Made by a program: the position numbers and the translations under genes. The notes beneath the pieces are model-generated. The model was not told the origin of the DNA. It saw only the letters and a list, made by a program, of their open reading frames with translations, and ran no database searches. Positions 16,561 to 26,176 of a stretch of 64,000 nucleotides of DNA are shown here, piece by piece. The stretch's first letter is position 1. Each line of letters begins with the position of its first letter. The DNA is from Arthrobacter sp. Alg241-R88 (GTDB lineage Bacteria; Actinomycetota; Actinomycetes; Actinomycetales; Micrococcaceae), in assembly GCF_900537115.1 (NCBI RefSeq), contig NZ_UNRG01000005.1, forward strand, positions 222,539 through 286,538. Reading direction: 5' to 3'.

Positions 16561-16590
16561 ACTATAGATGCTTAAGCCCGAAAGTAACAA
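16561..16590 (-). promoter_or_regulatory. Promoter for the M23 riboswitch transcript
   Basis: Minus-strand TTGTTA (16590-16585) and TATAGT (16566-16561) are separated by 18 bases, a good sigma-A type match. Transcription would begin near 16554, about 70 bases before the riboswitch core. It also sits close to the end of the DtxR-family gene. Confidence 0.5.
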
Positions 16591-16647
16591 TTCCGTTATC
16601 TTTGCGTAACGCACTTCACACGGGGTATGGCATCCGCTCTGCCTCTT

Positions 16648-17343
16648 CTAGCGGATCGCCACGAACACGTGCGCGGCAACCTCCGGGGGCAGCTCCAGCG
16701 CACCCTCGATCCCCGGAACCCGGACCGAGATATAGTCGCCCACCCGCTCCAGTGACACAGCCGCACCCGGCCGGATGCCGCCTTCATCAAGCTGGGAGAG
16801 CAGTTCAGGCTCTACCTGGATGGGCTCGGCGAGCCGGCTGATGGTCACCACCGAGGCAGGACCGTACGACTTCATCGCCTCCAAAAGGCTAATGGCGCCG
16901 TCCGCAAAACCTATTGACGGCACGCCGCCCAGGGCAGCAAGACCCGGGATCGGATTCCCGTAGGGGGACTCAGTGGGATGGTTCAGCAGTTCATAAATGC
17001 GCCGTTCCACCCGCTCGCTCATAACGTGCTCCCAGCGGCAGGCTTCGTCGTGGACGTATGCCCAGTCCAAACCGATCACATCGGCGAGAAGGCGTTCAGC
17101 CAGGCGGTGCTTGCGCATTACTTCGGTGGCACGCTTCCGGCCCGTCTCGGTCAGCTCAAGGTGGCGGTCGCCGGAGACAACCACCAGGCCGTCCCGCTCC
17201 ATGCGCCCGATGGTTTGGGAGACGGTAGGCCCGGAGTGGCGCAGCCGCTCGGCGATCCGGGCGCGGAGGGCAATGATGTTCTCTTCCTCGAGCTCCAGAA
17301 TGGTCCGAAGGTACATCTCCGTAGTATCGATCAGATCCGTCAT
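16648..17343 (-). CDS. DtxR/IdeR/MntR-family metal-dependent transcriptional regulator
   Basis: The protein is 231 residues, the IdeR length. The winged-HTH domain is at the N-terminus ([16 protein letters not shown], then [17 protein letters not shown]), followed by the metal-binding/dimerisation region with [12 protein letters not shown], where Cys, Glu and His are expected ligands, and a C-terminal SH3-like FeoA domain ([15 protein letters not shown]). It represses iron- or manganese-responsive genes when metal is bound. ATG 17343 follows GAGGAG by nine bases; an ATG seven codons upstream overlaps that site. A candidate iron box is found before the SIP gene at 36412 in the same window. Iron versus manganese specificity is not decided. 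Confidence 0.88.
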   Translation of the reverse strand: MTDLIDTTEMYLRTILELEEENIIALRARIAERLRHSGPTVSQTIGRMERDGLVVVSGDRHLELTETGRKRATEVMRKHRLAERLLADVIGLDWAYVHDEACRWEHVMSERVERRIYELLNHPTESPYGNPIPGLAALGGVPSIGFADGAISLLEAMKSYGPASVVTISRLAEPIQVEPELLSQLDEGGIRPGAAVSLERVGDYISVRVPGIEGALELPPEVAAHVFVAIR

Positions 17344-17418
17344 CCAGCTCAGCTCCTCGAGCACAGTACCTAGCGTTGTCCCACCGTATCGCCTTCACTG
17401 CGACGTAGTCCGTGGAAA

Positions 17419-17437
17419 AGCTTAGCCTATTTTGACT
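17419..17437 (-). promoter_or_regulatory. Possible iron-box-like site between dtxR-type gene and serC
   Basis: The minus strand has AAATAGGCTAAGCTTTT, whose core TAGGCTAA matches the centre of the DtxR/IdeR box TTAGGTTAGGCTAACCTAA (about 12 of 19 positions). It could mediate autoregulation of the divergent metal regulator, but the match is modest. Confidence 0.25.
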
Positions 17438-17591
17438 TTGTCCGAATAGTTCACCGGGACGCGGGCGGGGCGTCTCATTGGCTGGACTATGACGGTTCCG
17501 GTTCCCGCCCATAGTGCGGTTCAGGCAGAATAAGGGAGGCCCTGGTTGCAGCCGTCACCGGCTGCCGGCCACCAACACCCGTCCGGATTAA

Positions 17592-18752
<1,161 letters not shown>

Positions 18753-18804
18753 CCGGAACCGCGCAGGCCATCCGGCTGACATAACGCTCCAGCCTTAACG
18801 TACG

Positions 18805-18839
18805 ACGGCGCCGCCCGGGTTCTGCCCGGTCGGCGCCGT
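18805..18839 (+). terminator. Terminator after serC
   Basis: ACGGCGCCG (18805-18813) pairs with CGGCGCCGT (18831-18839), and the inner CCGGG/CCCGG extends the stem; TTTG follows. It lies 50 bases after the serC stop and before the convergent DUF3027 gene. Confidence 0.7.
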
Positions 18840-18887
18840 TTGCCCGTCTTAGCTCAGTTTCCGTGCCTGGGCGCGGTATTCCGTACC

Positions 18888-19763
18888 TTAGTCCGTCCCG
18901 GCGTCGTGGCCTGAGGGTTCTTCCGGCTCGTGCGCGGCTTCTATAAGCAGGGCTTGGTCATCCCGGGAGACGACGTCCAGGGCTAGAGCGTCCAGGGCTT
19001 CATTGTCCAGGGCGCCAGCATCCCCGTCAGCAGGCCGTGCGGTGGCGGGCTCCGTGGTGGCGGGCTCAGTGGTAGTGGGCTCGATAGCGACAGTTTCCGG
19101 TACCTCGGCCTCGTCCGCGCGTACACCGGCCTGCTGTGCACCGGCATCGGACATGCCTGCTTCCGGCGCGTGCGCCCGATCTTCGCCGGGCTCCGATTCC
19201 TGTTCCTGCTCATCCTCAGGGCGCACCCGTTCCGCCCACGGAACCCATTCGGGTGCCAGGATGGACTCCTCGGACGGCAAAAGGCCGAGCTCGTTGACGG
19301 TGACCACCTTGGACCGCGAATTCCGGGTCAGCACGGCGAACCACTGCCACCCGGCGTAGCCGGGCAGCCTGCATTCAAAGAGGTGGGTTACCAGGCGGTC
19401 GCCTTCGCTCTTGGCTGCCAGGTGCTGCCCAACGTCCGATGCCGCGGTGATGCCCTCAATGGCGGTCCGTGCCGTGTCCACGGCAGCAGCAAGGAAAGCG
19501 TCCGGTTTGCCGGTCCGCCACACGGGCACACCGGCGCGGCGCTTGGCTGCTTTTGCCGCCCCAGGCGCCTGGCCGGCAGGCACAAGGCCGGCAGTGGCCG
19601 CGGTACCACCGGCGGCCCCGCCGGCTGCGGCACCTGCCTGCGGCTGCGCCGACTCCAACGACACCGGGTCCATCGATTCGTCCGGTGACTCCAGACCCTT
19701 CCCCAAGGGCATTGACTCCGGATGGAGTGACTCCAGGTCCTGCTGATCAGCTTCCCGGTTCAT
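18888..19763 (-). CDS. DUF3027 domain protein
   Basis: The protein is 291 residues. A low-complexity N-terminus (Gly/Ala-rich) precedes the DUF3027 domain, recognised by FECRLPGYAGWQWFAVLTR, VVTVNELGLLPSEES and APEWVPWAERVRPED. The C-terminal 90 residues are an acidic Glu/Thr/Ala tail with repeated TTEPATTEPAT. The function of the family is unknown; it is conserved in actinobacteria near serC and a cold-shock gene, as seen here. It lies seven bases downstream of the cold-shock stop on the same strand, so the two are co-transcribed. Confidence 0.82.
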   Translation of the reverse strand: MNREADQQDLESLHPESMPLGKGLESPDESMDPVSLESAQPQAGAAAGGAAGGTAATAGLVPAGQAPGAAKAAKRRAGVPVWRTGKPDAFLAAAVDTARTAIEGITAASDVGQHLAAKSEGDRLVTHLFECRLPGYAGWQWFAVLTRNSRSKVVTVNELGLLPSEESILAPEWVPWAERVRPEDEQEQESEPGEDRAHAPEAGMSDAGAQQAGVRADEAEVPETVAIEPTTTEPATTEPATARPADGDAGALDNEALDALALDVVSRDDQALLIEAAHEPEEPSGHDAGTD

Positions 19764-19769
19764 CAGGGC

Positions 19770-20153
19770 CTAAACGTCCAGCTCGTCGGCAACCTTACGC
19801 AGGGCGGCGGCGATGGCCTTGCCCTTATTGCCTTCCGGGTACTTGCCTTTGGAAAGGGTTCCGGACAGGTTGTCCAAAACAGTCACCAGGTCCTGGACCA
19901 GCGGCGCAAGGTCCTTCGCACTGGGCCGTTTGGCCTTGGCGATGGACGGCGTCTTGTCCAGCACACGCAGGCCCAGGGCCTGGGCACCCTTGCGGCCGTC
20001 AGCCACACCAAACTCGACGCGGGTGCCGGCCTTCAGCTCGGTTACGCCCTCAGGCAGCGACGATTTGGGCAGGAAGACTTCCTGGCCATCTTCGCCCGCG
20101 AGGAATCCGAAGCCTTTTTCCTTGTCATACCACTTGACCTTGCCGGTAGGCAC
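19770..20153 (-). CDS. Cold-shock domain protein with C-terminal helical extension
   Basis: The protein is 127 residues. Residues 1-65 are a cold-shock fold with the RNP1-like KGFGFL and GKVKWYDKEKGFGF; residues 66-127 are an added lysine-rich helical region (LAPLVQDLVTVLDNLSG). Cold-shock proteins bind single-stranded RNA and DNA. GTG 20153 is chosen (start VPTGKVKWY) because AGAAGG lies eight bases upstream and this aligns with the family; the open frame continues 19 codons upstream with a basic stretch. The C-terminal extension distinguishes it from the short csp gene at 34104. Confidence 0.87.
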   Translation of the reverse strand: MPTGKVKWYDKEKGFGFLAGEDGQEVFLPKSSLPEGVTELKAGTRVEFGVADGRKGAQALGLRVLDKTPSIAKAKRPSAKDLAPLVQDLVTVLDNLSGTLSKGKYPEGNKGKAIAAALRKVADELDV

Positions 20154-20370
20154 GTAATCAACCTTCTTCGTTCTGCGTCTTGAGACACGGCCAGCCGTCA
20201 CCGCATCCACATTGTTGTGCGGGTCCAGGGTATGACGGCTAAAGACCGTGTTGGTCTGTATCCCTCAAGGTTATCCTGCCCGGTGCCGTAATCCTGCTTT
20301 CGATGCCTCTCCCCAGCGCCACCCTGCACTCATTCCGGGACTGTCAGACCGGGCTGTTAGCGTTACGTCC

Positions 20371-20604
20371 ATGACACCCTCGCGTTACCGGCGTCCCCTG
20401 ACGATCTTCGCCGCAGTTATTGCCGTGCTTTCGCTGGTGGCGGTGGCTGCCGTTATGGCATTCGCCTTCGCCGGTTCAGTTGCTCCTGCCTGGGTCACTT
20501 ACACCGCCCTGTACGGCCTGCCGCTGGCGTTCCTTCTGATGCTGTTCCTTGTTCTGGACAGTGTGGCCGGGCGCCGCCGGGCAGGAAAACCGGGCGGGCG
20601 GTAA
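20371..20604 (+). CDS. Small membrane protein, two helices
   Basis: The protein is 77 residues with two hydrophobic segments (LTIFAAVIAVLSLVAVAAVM and ALYGLPLAFLLMLFLVLD) and a basic end (GRRRAGKPGGR). The start ATG 20371 lacks a clear ribosome-binding site and may be leaderless; the frame is open farther upstream but that part has no protein character. The gene ends ten bases before the helicase-associated gene, so both are likely on one mRNA. I do not recognise a function. A small membrane gene near DUF3027 is also found in mycobacteria. Confidence 0.65.
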   Translation: MTPSRYRRPLTIFAAVIAVLSLVAVAAVMAFAFAGSVAPAWVTYTALYGLPLAFLLMLFLVLDSVAGRRRAGKPGGR

Positions 20605-20614
20605 CGTTGGACTG

Positions 20615-23104
20615 ATGTCCCTTATTCGCGCGCTCAGCAAGGACCTGGAGGCCCGCAGCGACGACTCGTTGCGGGCGCTGTTCGACGCGCGGCCAGACCT
20701 TATCTCACCCGCCGTACCCGACTTCGCCGCCCTCGCGGCCAGGGCCAGCGGGCGCGTGAGCGTCCAGCGCGCCCTGGAGCGCCTCAACCGGCCACAGATG
20801 CAGGTCCTGGAAACCCTTCACCTGTGCACCAACACGGATACCGAGCACAGCGCTTCCGCCGCTGGGTTGCGCAAACTCATTTCGGGTTCCACGGTTGCCG
20901 CTGTGGAACGTATCCTGGCGTCCCTGCAGGAACTCGCGCTGGTACACCGCGCCGAACCTCCGCACGGAACGCCCGCCATCGGCAACAACAGGCAGCGCTT
21001 CTACCTTCCCGTTGGCAGCCTCAAGGACGTGGTGGGAATCTATCCCGCGGGGCTTGGCCGCAGCTATACGGAGCTGGTGCGCCTCCAGCCGGCGTTCGCG
21101 CAGCGGGCGGTCCAGCTCGTTTCCGAACTTCACCGCAGCGGCGCAGCCATCCACGGAGCCACAACGCCCATGGAGGCGGCGCTGGCCCTGCAGCACTGGA
21201 CGTCCTCCCCGGATGCCCTGCAGGACCTTTTGGCCACGGCTCCGGAACGGACGGCGGCCCTGCTCGCCCGGTTCAGGAACTGGGCCATGGGGGCTGTTCC
21301 CCAGGCGCAACGAAAGGCGTCCATCACCACCGAGGGATCCGACGTCGGGCCCATCGATTGGCTCCTGGCACGGGGCCTGCTGGTGCCGCTGGACGCCGCC
21401 CATGTGGAGCTGCCCCACAGCGTAGGGCTCTCGCTGCGGGGCGGCGCCATCATCGACGACTTCAGGCTGTCACCGCCGGTGCCGGAACTCGGCCGGACCA
21501 GTGCCGCGTTGCGGCGCAATGCTGCCCTGGGCGCCATTGGCGAGACGCTCCGGTTGGTGGGTGAAGTACTCCATGCTGTGCGCGAACAGCCCCTGGCCAC
21601 ACTTCGCAGCGGCGGCGTGGGTGTCCGTGAGATGAGACGGCTGGCCGAGATGCTACGCATCGACCAGCCCCGGGCCGGGCTGCTCCTGGAGCTCTGCGGG
21701 CTTGCAGGGCTGATCCGCCTGGATGTCGACTCATCATCCTGGGTCCAGCCGCCGGAGCTGGAGTGGCTTATCCTGCCCAGGCAGGAACAGTGGCTGTGGC
21801 TCGTCAACGCCTGGCTGGGCAGCGAGCGCGTACCGTCCATGGTGGGGCAGCCGATCAACGGAACCCCGGGAGCGGCAGCGCACCGGGCTGCTTCCGGGAG
21901 CACCATCATCGCGTTGTCAGCCGAAGCGCAACGGCCCGACGCCCCCGTGGTACGCAAACGGATCCTGGAGATCCTGAACGAACTCACCCATGAAGCAGCA
22001 GCCCCTGACGGAACTGCGCCGGTCCTGGACGCGCCAGCGGTACTCCAGCGTGCAGAATGGGCCCAGCCGCGAATGGCCCGGCGGTTCAGCTCCCTGATCC
22101 GCGGAGTCCTGGCCGAAGCCGAAATACTCGGACTGCTGGGCTCCGGGGCCTTGAGTCAACTGGGAAGCGCCATCGCGGACGACGATCCCGAGGCCGCCCT
22201 CTCCATTCTGGGCGAGCACCTGCCCGCGGAACTGAACCACGTGCTGCTCCAGGCGGACCTCACCGCCGTTGCCCCCGGCTACCTCGCCCCGGCACTGACC
22301 GAGAAACTGCTGCTGATGGCCGATGCCGAAGGCCAAGGGCCGGCCACCATCTACCGTTTCTCGCCCGACTCCATCCGGCGTGCACTTGATGCCGGCCACG
22401 ACGCCTCCACGGTGCTGGAGTTCCTGAAGGAACACTCGGCCACTGCTGTACCCCAGCCGCTGCAATACCTCGTGGAGGATACGGCTGCCCGGCATGGCCG
22501 GCTGCGGGTGGGTGCGGCGGCCAGTTTCGTCCAGAGCGAGGATGAGGCTGCCCTGCTGGAGCTGTTGGCCGGACCTAAGACGGAGGGGCTGGGGCTGGTA
22601 CGGATTGCGCCCACGGTGCTTATCTCTTCGGCGCCGCCGCGGGAAACAGCGCAGGTTCTCCGGAGCCTGGGCCTGTCCCCGTCCTTTGACGATTCGGAGC
22701 CGCCGGTGCTCCGGCTCCGGCGCGTTCCGGCACCCCATGCCCCGTCCCGCCCCATCTACACTGCGCCGCGGACAGCTCCGCCGGCGGAGGAAGTGCAAGC
22801 ACAACTGGATGTGCTGCGCCACCGTCCTGCCGCCGTCGGGATTCATCACGGCGCGGACGCAGACCACACCGGTGAGGCAGCCACGCAGCTTGGCCTGGAG
22901 GCGCTGCAGCGGGCCATCCGGCTCAAGCAGCGCATCAGCATGAACGTAGTGGACGGCCTGGGGAATGCCAACCTGGAAGTTGTTGTTCCCCTGTCAGTAA
23001 GCGGCGGAAGGGTGCGGGTCTTCGACCCCGCGAAGGACACCGAACGGGTGCTGTCCATCCATCGCATCATTGACATTGAGGCAGCAGAGGAACTGCGCCA
23101 GTGA
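20615..23104 (+). CDS. Helicase-associated (XPB/Ssl2 N-terminal domain-like) protein
   Basis: The protein is 829 residues without Walker motifs. It starts LIRALSKDLEARSDDSLRAL, has repeated winged-helix-like segments, and ends with a small beta domain (RISMNVVDGLGNANLEVVVP, then RVRVFDPAKDTERVLSI) of the kind found in the helicase-associated actinobacterial family. It is immediately upstream of the XPB helicase, with a 13-base gap, and this pair is conserved in actinobacteria, so it probably works with XPB in DNA repair or transcription-coupled processes. ATG 20615 is used; the frame overlaps the previous gene if extended. Confidence 0.8.
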   Translation: MSLIRALSKDLEARSDDSLRALFDARPDLISPAVPDFAALAARASGRVSVQRALERLNRPQMQVLETLHLCTNTDTEHSASAAGLRKLISGSTVAAVERILASLQELALVHRAEPPHGTPAIGNNRQRFYLPVGSLKDVVGIYPAGLGRSYTELVRLQPAFAQRAVQLVSELHRSGAAIHGATTPMEAALALQHWTSSPDALQDLLATAPERTAALLARFRNWAMGAVPQAQRKASITTEGSDVGPIDWLLARGLLVPLDAAHVELPHSVGLSLRGGAIIDDFRLSPPVPELGRTSAALRRNAALGAIGETLRLVGEVLHAVREQPLATLRSGGVGVREMRRLAEMLRIDQPRAGLLLELCGLAGLIRLDVDSSSWVQPPELEWLILPRQEQWLWLVNAWLGSERVPSMVGQPINGTPGAAAHRAASGSTIIALSAEAQRPDAPVVRKRILEILNELTHEAAAPDGTAPVLDAPAVLQRAEWAQPRMARRFSSLIRGVLAEAEILGLLGSGALSQLGSAIADDDPEAALSILGEHLPAELNHVLLQADLTAVAPGYLAPALTEKLLLMADAEGQGPATIYRFSPDSIRRALDAGHDASTVLEFLKEHSATAVPQPLQYLVEDTAARHGRLRVGAAASFVQSEDEAALLELLAGPKTEGLGLVRIAPTVLISSAPPRETAQVLRSLGLSPSFDDSEPPVLRLRRVPAPHAPSRPIYTAPRTAPPAEEVQAQLDVLRHRPAAVGIHHGADADHTGEAATQLGLEALQRAIRLKQRISMNVVDGLGNANLEVVVPLSVSGGRVRVFDPAKDTERVLSIHRIIDIEAAEELRQ

Positions 23105-23117
23105 AGGACTCCCCCGC

Positions 23118-24764
23118 GTGAACGACGGCCCCTTGATAGTCCAGAGCGATAAGACCATCCTGCTCGAGGTTGATCATGAGCTCGCCACCGAAGCCCGGCA
23201 TGCCATCGCACCGTTCGCCGAGCTGGAACGCGCCCCTGAGCACGTTCACAGCTACAGGTTGACTCCCTTGGGCTTGTGGAATGCCCGTGCGGCCGGTCTG
23301 GACGCCGAGAAGGTCCTCGACACCCTCCTGAAGTATTCCCGGTTCCCCGTGCCGCATTCGCTGCTGATCGACGTCGAGGAAACCATGTCCAGGTACGGCC
23401 GGCTGCGTCTGGAAAAGGACCCGCAGCACGGGCTGGTCATGCGGACTGACGATTACCCGGTCATTGAGGAAGTAATTCGGTCCAAAAAGATCCAGCCGCT
23501 GCTGGGACCGCGCATCGACGGTGAAACCGTGGTGGTGCACGCCTCCCAGCGTGGACAGCTTAAGCAGCTTCTGCTCAAGATTGGGTGGCCGGCAGAGGAC
23601 CTGGCCGGCTACGTGGACGGCACCCCGCACCTGATCGCGCTGAATGAGGACGGCTGGAAACTGCGGCCGTACCAGCAGATGGCCAGTGACAACTTCTGGG
23701 CAGGAGGCAGCGGGGTTGTGGTGCTGCCCTGCGGGGCGGGTAAAACCCTGGTGGGTGCCGCAGCCATGGCCACCGGTTCCACCACCACGCTGATCCTGGT
23801 GACCAACACGGTGGCTGCCCGGCAATGGAAGGACGAGTTGCTCAAGCGCACGTCCCTCACCGAGGACGAGATTGGCGAGTACTCGGGGGCTGTGAAGGAA
23901 GTACGGCCGGTGACCATTGCCACTTACCAGGTCCTCACCACCAAGCGCGGCGGCCTGTATCCGCACCTTGAACTGGTGGATGGGCATGACTGGGGCCTGA
24001 TCATCTACGACGAAGTCCATCTGCTGCCTGCGCCGATCTTCCGGATGACCGCGGACCTGCAGGCCAGGCGCCGCCTTGGCCTGACAGCAACCCTGGTGCG
24101 GGAAGACGGCCGCGAGGGCGAGGTATTCAGCCTGATTGGACCCAAGCGCTACGACGCGCCATGGAAGGACATCGAGTCCCAGGGCTACATCGCCCCGGCA
24201 GACTGCGTGGAGGTCCGGGTGGACCTGCCGCGGGACGAGCGGGTTGCCTACGCGATGGCGGACGACGCTGACAAGTACCGGCTTTGTGCAACCTCCGAGT
24301 CCAAAACGCAGGTGGTGGAACAGCTCGTGGCCCGGCACAGCGGGGAGCAACTGCTGGTCATCGGCCAGTACATCGACCAGCTGGACGACCTCGGCGAGCG
24401 CCTCGGGGCGCCGGTCATCAAGGGCGACACGTCCGTGAAGGTACGCCAAAGGCTTTTTGATGCCTTCCGTGCCGGCGAGATCCAGGCGCTCGTGGTCTCG
24501 AAGGTTGCCAACTTTTCCATCGACCTTCCCGAGGCCTCGGTGGCGATCCAGGTTTCCGGTTCCTTCGGGTCGCGGCAGGAAGAAGCACAACGGTTGGGCA
24601 GGCTGCTGCGGCCCAAGAAGGACGGCCGGGCGGCGCGGTTCTACTCGCTCGTGGCCCGGGACACCCTGGACCAGGACTTCGCCGCCAAGCGCCAGCGGTT
24701 CCTTGCCGAGCAGGGTTACGCCTACCGCATCATGGACGCCAAGGACGTGGAAACGGCCGAATAG
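23118..24764 (+). CDS. DNA repair helicase XPB (superfamily 2)
   Basis: The protein is 548 residues, the size of the bacterial XPB (about 549 in mycobacteria). It has an N-terminal damage-recognition-like domain, then Walker A LPCGAGKTLVGAA, motif II IIYDEVHLLPAP, motif III LTATLVRED, and in the second RecA domain SFGSRQEEAQRLGRLLRPK (motif VI). It is a 3'-to-5' ATP-dependent DNA helicase. GTG 23118 is the start chosen, 14 bases after the partner's stop; the longer frame begins inside that gene. All motifs are intact. Confidence 0.93.
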   Translation: MNDGPLIVQSDKTILLEVDHELATEARHAIAPFAELERAPEHVHSYRLTPLGLWNARAAGLDAEKVLDTLLKYSRFPVPHSLLIDVEETMSRYGRLRLEKDPQHGLVMRTDDYPVIEEVIRSKKIQPLLGPRIDGETVVVHASQRGQLKQLLLKIGWPAEDLAGYVDGTPHLIALNEDGWKLRPYQQMASDNFWAGGSGVVVLPCGAGKTLVGAAAMATGSTTTLILVTNTVAARQWKDELLKRTSLTEDEIGEYSGAVKEVRPVTIATYQVLTTKRGGLYPHLELVDGHDWGLIIYDEVHLLPAPIFRMTADLQARRRLGLTATLVREDGREGEVFSLIGPKRYDAPWKDIESQGYIAPADCVEVRVDLPRDERVAYAMADDADKYRLCATSESKTQVVEQLVARHSGEQLLVIGQYIDQLDDLGERLGAPVIKGDTSVKVRQRLFDAFRAGEIQALVVSKVANFSIDLPEASVAIQVSGSFGSRQEEAQRLGRLLRPKKDGRAARFYSLVARDTLDQDFAAKRQRFLAEQGYAYRIMDAKDVETAE

Positions 24765-24821
24765 CCGGGCCTCCCGCAGGGCCGGTCCCTTCCAGTGGGA
24801 ACCGGTCGCCCGTGCATCTGA

Positions 24822-24859
24822 ACTGGGCGCCCGTCCATCGGGCACTGGGCGCCCGTCCA
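24822..24859. repeat. 16-bp direct repeat between XPB and DUF427 genes
   Basis: ACTGGGCGCCCGTCCA occurs at 24822-24837 and 24844-24859, a 22-bp period. A related GGTCGCCCGTGCA precedes it. The core GGGCGCCC is self-complementary. It lies in the 130-base gap after the helicase stop. Confidence 0.6.
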
Positions 24860-24894
24860 GTGCGAACCGTACGGGCGAGGCGCACACTGGAGGC

Positions 24895-25395
24895 ATGCGT
24901 TCCGAGAGAAGGCCCGTCATTCCCCTGCCAGGACAGGAATCAGTGTGGGACTATCCCCGCCCGCCGCGCGTAGAGCAGAGCCAGGAACGGATCCGGATCT
25001 TTCTGGGCGGCGAACTCATCCTGGAAACCACAGATTCGCTCCGTGTTCTGGAGACGAGCCACCCTCCGGCCTACTACCTGCTCCGGTCAGACTTCCACCC
25101 GAATGCACTGAAGCCTGCACCGGGAAGCAGCTTCTGTGAGTTCAAGGGCTCGGCGCGGTACCTTGATGTCCGCGGCGGCGGGAAGCTCGCGGAGGGGGCG
25201 GCGTGGTTCTACCCGGAGCCCGTTGCCGCTTACGCTGCTCTATTGGACCGCGTTGCGGTCTATCCCGGCAGGATGGACTACTGCGAGGTGGACGGTGAGC
25301 GTGTGCTCCCCCAGGCCGGCGGCTACTACGGTGGCTGGATCACCAAGCGGATAGTCGGCCCCTTCAAGGGTGAACCCGGAACGCTGGGGTGGTGA
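24895..25395 (+). CDS. DUF427 domain protein
   Basis: The protein is 166 residues. It carries the DUF427 landmarks: RIRIFLGGELILETTDS, PAYYLLRSDFHPNAL, CEFKGSARYLDV, AAWFYPEPV and MDYCEVDGERVLPQ. The family is a small beta-barrel, sometimes called nucleotidyltransferase-like, with no established reaction. ATG 24895 follows TGGAGG directly upstream. The next gene, a response regulator, starts about 70 bases downstream on the same strand. Confidence 0.85.
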   Translation: MRSERRPVIPLPGQESVWDYPRPPRVEQSQERIRIFLGGELILETTDSLRVLETSHPPAYYLLRSDFHPNALKPAPGSSFCEFKGSARYLDVRGGGKLAEGAAWFYPEPVAAYAALLDRVAVYPGRMDYCEVDGERVLPQAGGYYGGWITKRIVGPFKGEPGTLGW

Positions 25396-25463
25396 AACAC
25401 CGGCGCACCCCGCTCACAACAACCATCCAGACAACTCCCAGATTTCGGGAGCATCATGGAAGC

Positions 25464-26174
25464 ATGAACAAGAACGGCCCTGAGGCAAAGCTCCTGGTAG
25501 TGGATGACGAACCCAACATCCGGGAGTTGCTCTCGACGTCCCTTCGGTTCGCCGGGTTCGACGTCGTCTCCGCAGCAAATGGACGCGACGCCCTTGCCGC
25601 TGCCGACCTGCACGCACCGGACCTTGCCGTTCTGGACGTTATGCTCCCTGATATGGACGGGTTCACCGTCACCCGCCGCCTCAGGGCTTCAGGGAAGCAC
25701 TTCCCCGTTCTGTTCCTGACAGCAAAGGACGATACAGAGGACAAGGTGACAGGCCTCACTGTCGGCGGGGACGACTACGTGACCAAACCATTCAGCCTCG
25801 ATGAAGTAGTTGCCCGGATCCGTGCCGTCCTGCGCCGAACGCAGCCCCTGCTCGACGACGACGCCGTGATCCGCGTCGATGACCTGGAGCTCGACGACGA
25901 CGCCCACGAAGTGCGGCGCGGCGGCACCGTCATCGAACTGTCCCCCACGGAGTTCAAGCTGCTCCGCTACCTCATGCTCAACCCCAACCGGGTGCTGTCC
26001 AAGTCACAGATCCTGGACCATGTGTGGGAGTACAACTTCAACGGTGATGCCTCCATCGTGGAGTCTTACATCTCCTACCTGCGCCGGAAAGTCGACATTG
26101 ACCCTGCAGCTCCTGCCCTGATCCAGACCAAGCGGGGCGTGGGGTACGTGCTCCGGACGGCAGAAAAGCGCTGA
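25464..26174 (+). CDS. OmpR/PhoB-type response regulator
   Basis: The protein is 236 residues. The receiver domain spans about 1-120 with the acidic pair VVDDEPNIR, the phosphoacceptor Asp in AVLDVMLPDMDG, the Thr in FLTAKDDTED and the Lys in VTKPFSLDE. The C-terminal winged helix has LSPTEFKLLRYLML, SKSQILDHVWEY and VESYISYLRRKVD. It would be phosphorylated by the histidine kinase encoded two bases downstream and bind target promoters; targets are unknown. ATG 25464 (MNKNGPEAK) is preferred because it places the receiver at residue 9. Confidence 0.93.
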   Translation: MNKNGPEAKLLVVDDEPNIRELLSTSLRFAGFDVVSAANGRDALAAADLHAPDLAVLDVMLPDMDGFTVTRRLRASGKHFPVLFLTAKDDTEDKVTGLTVGGDDYVTKPFSLDEVVARIRAVLRRTQPLLDDDAVIRVDDLELDDDAHEVRRGGTVIELSPTEFKLLRYLMLNPNRVLSKSQILDHVWEYNFNGDASIVESYISYLRRKVDIDPAAPALIQTKRGVGYVLRTAEKR

Positions 26175-26176
26175 CC

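Noticed and set aside
23067..24920. 617-codon minus-strand open frame
   Set aside because: It lies antisense to the XPB helicase, which has every helicase motif; the antisense product shows no domain.
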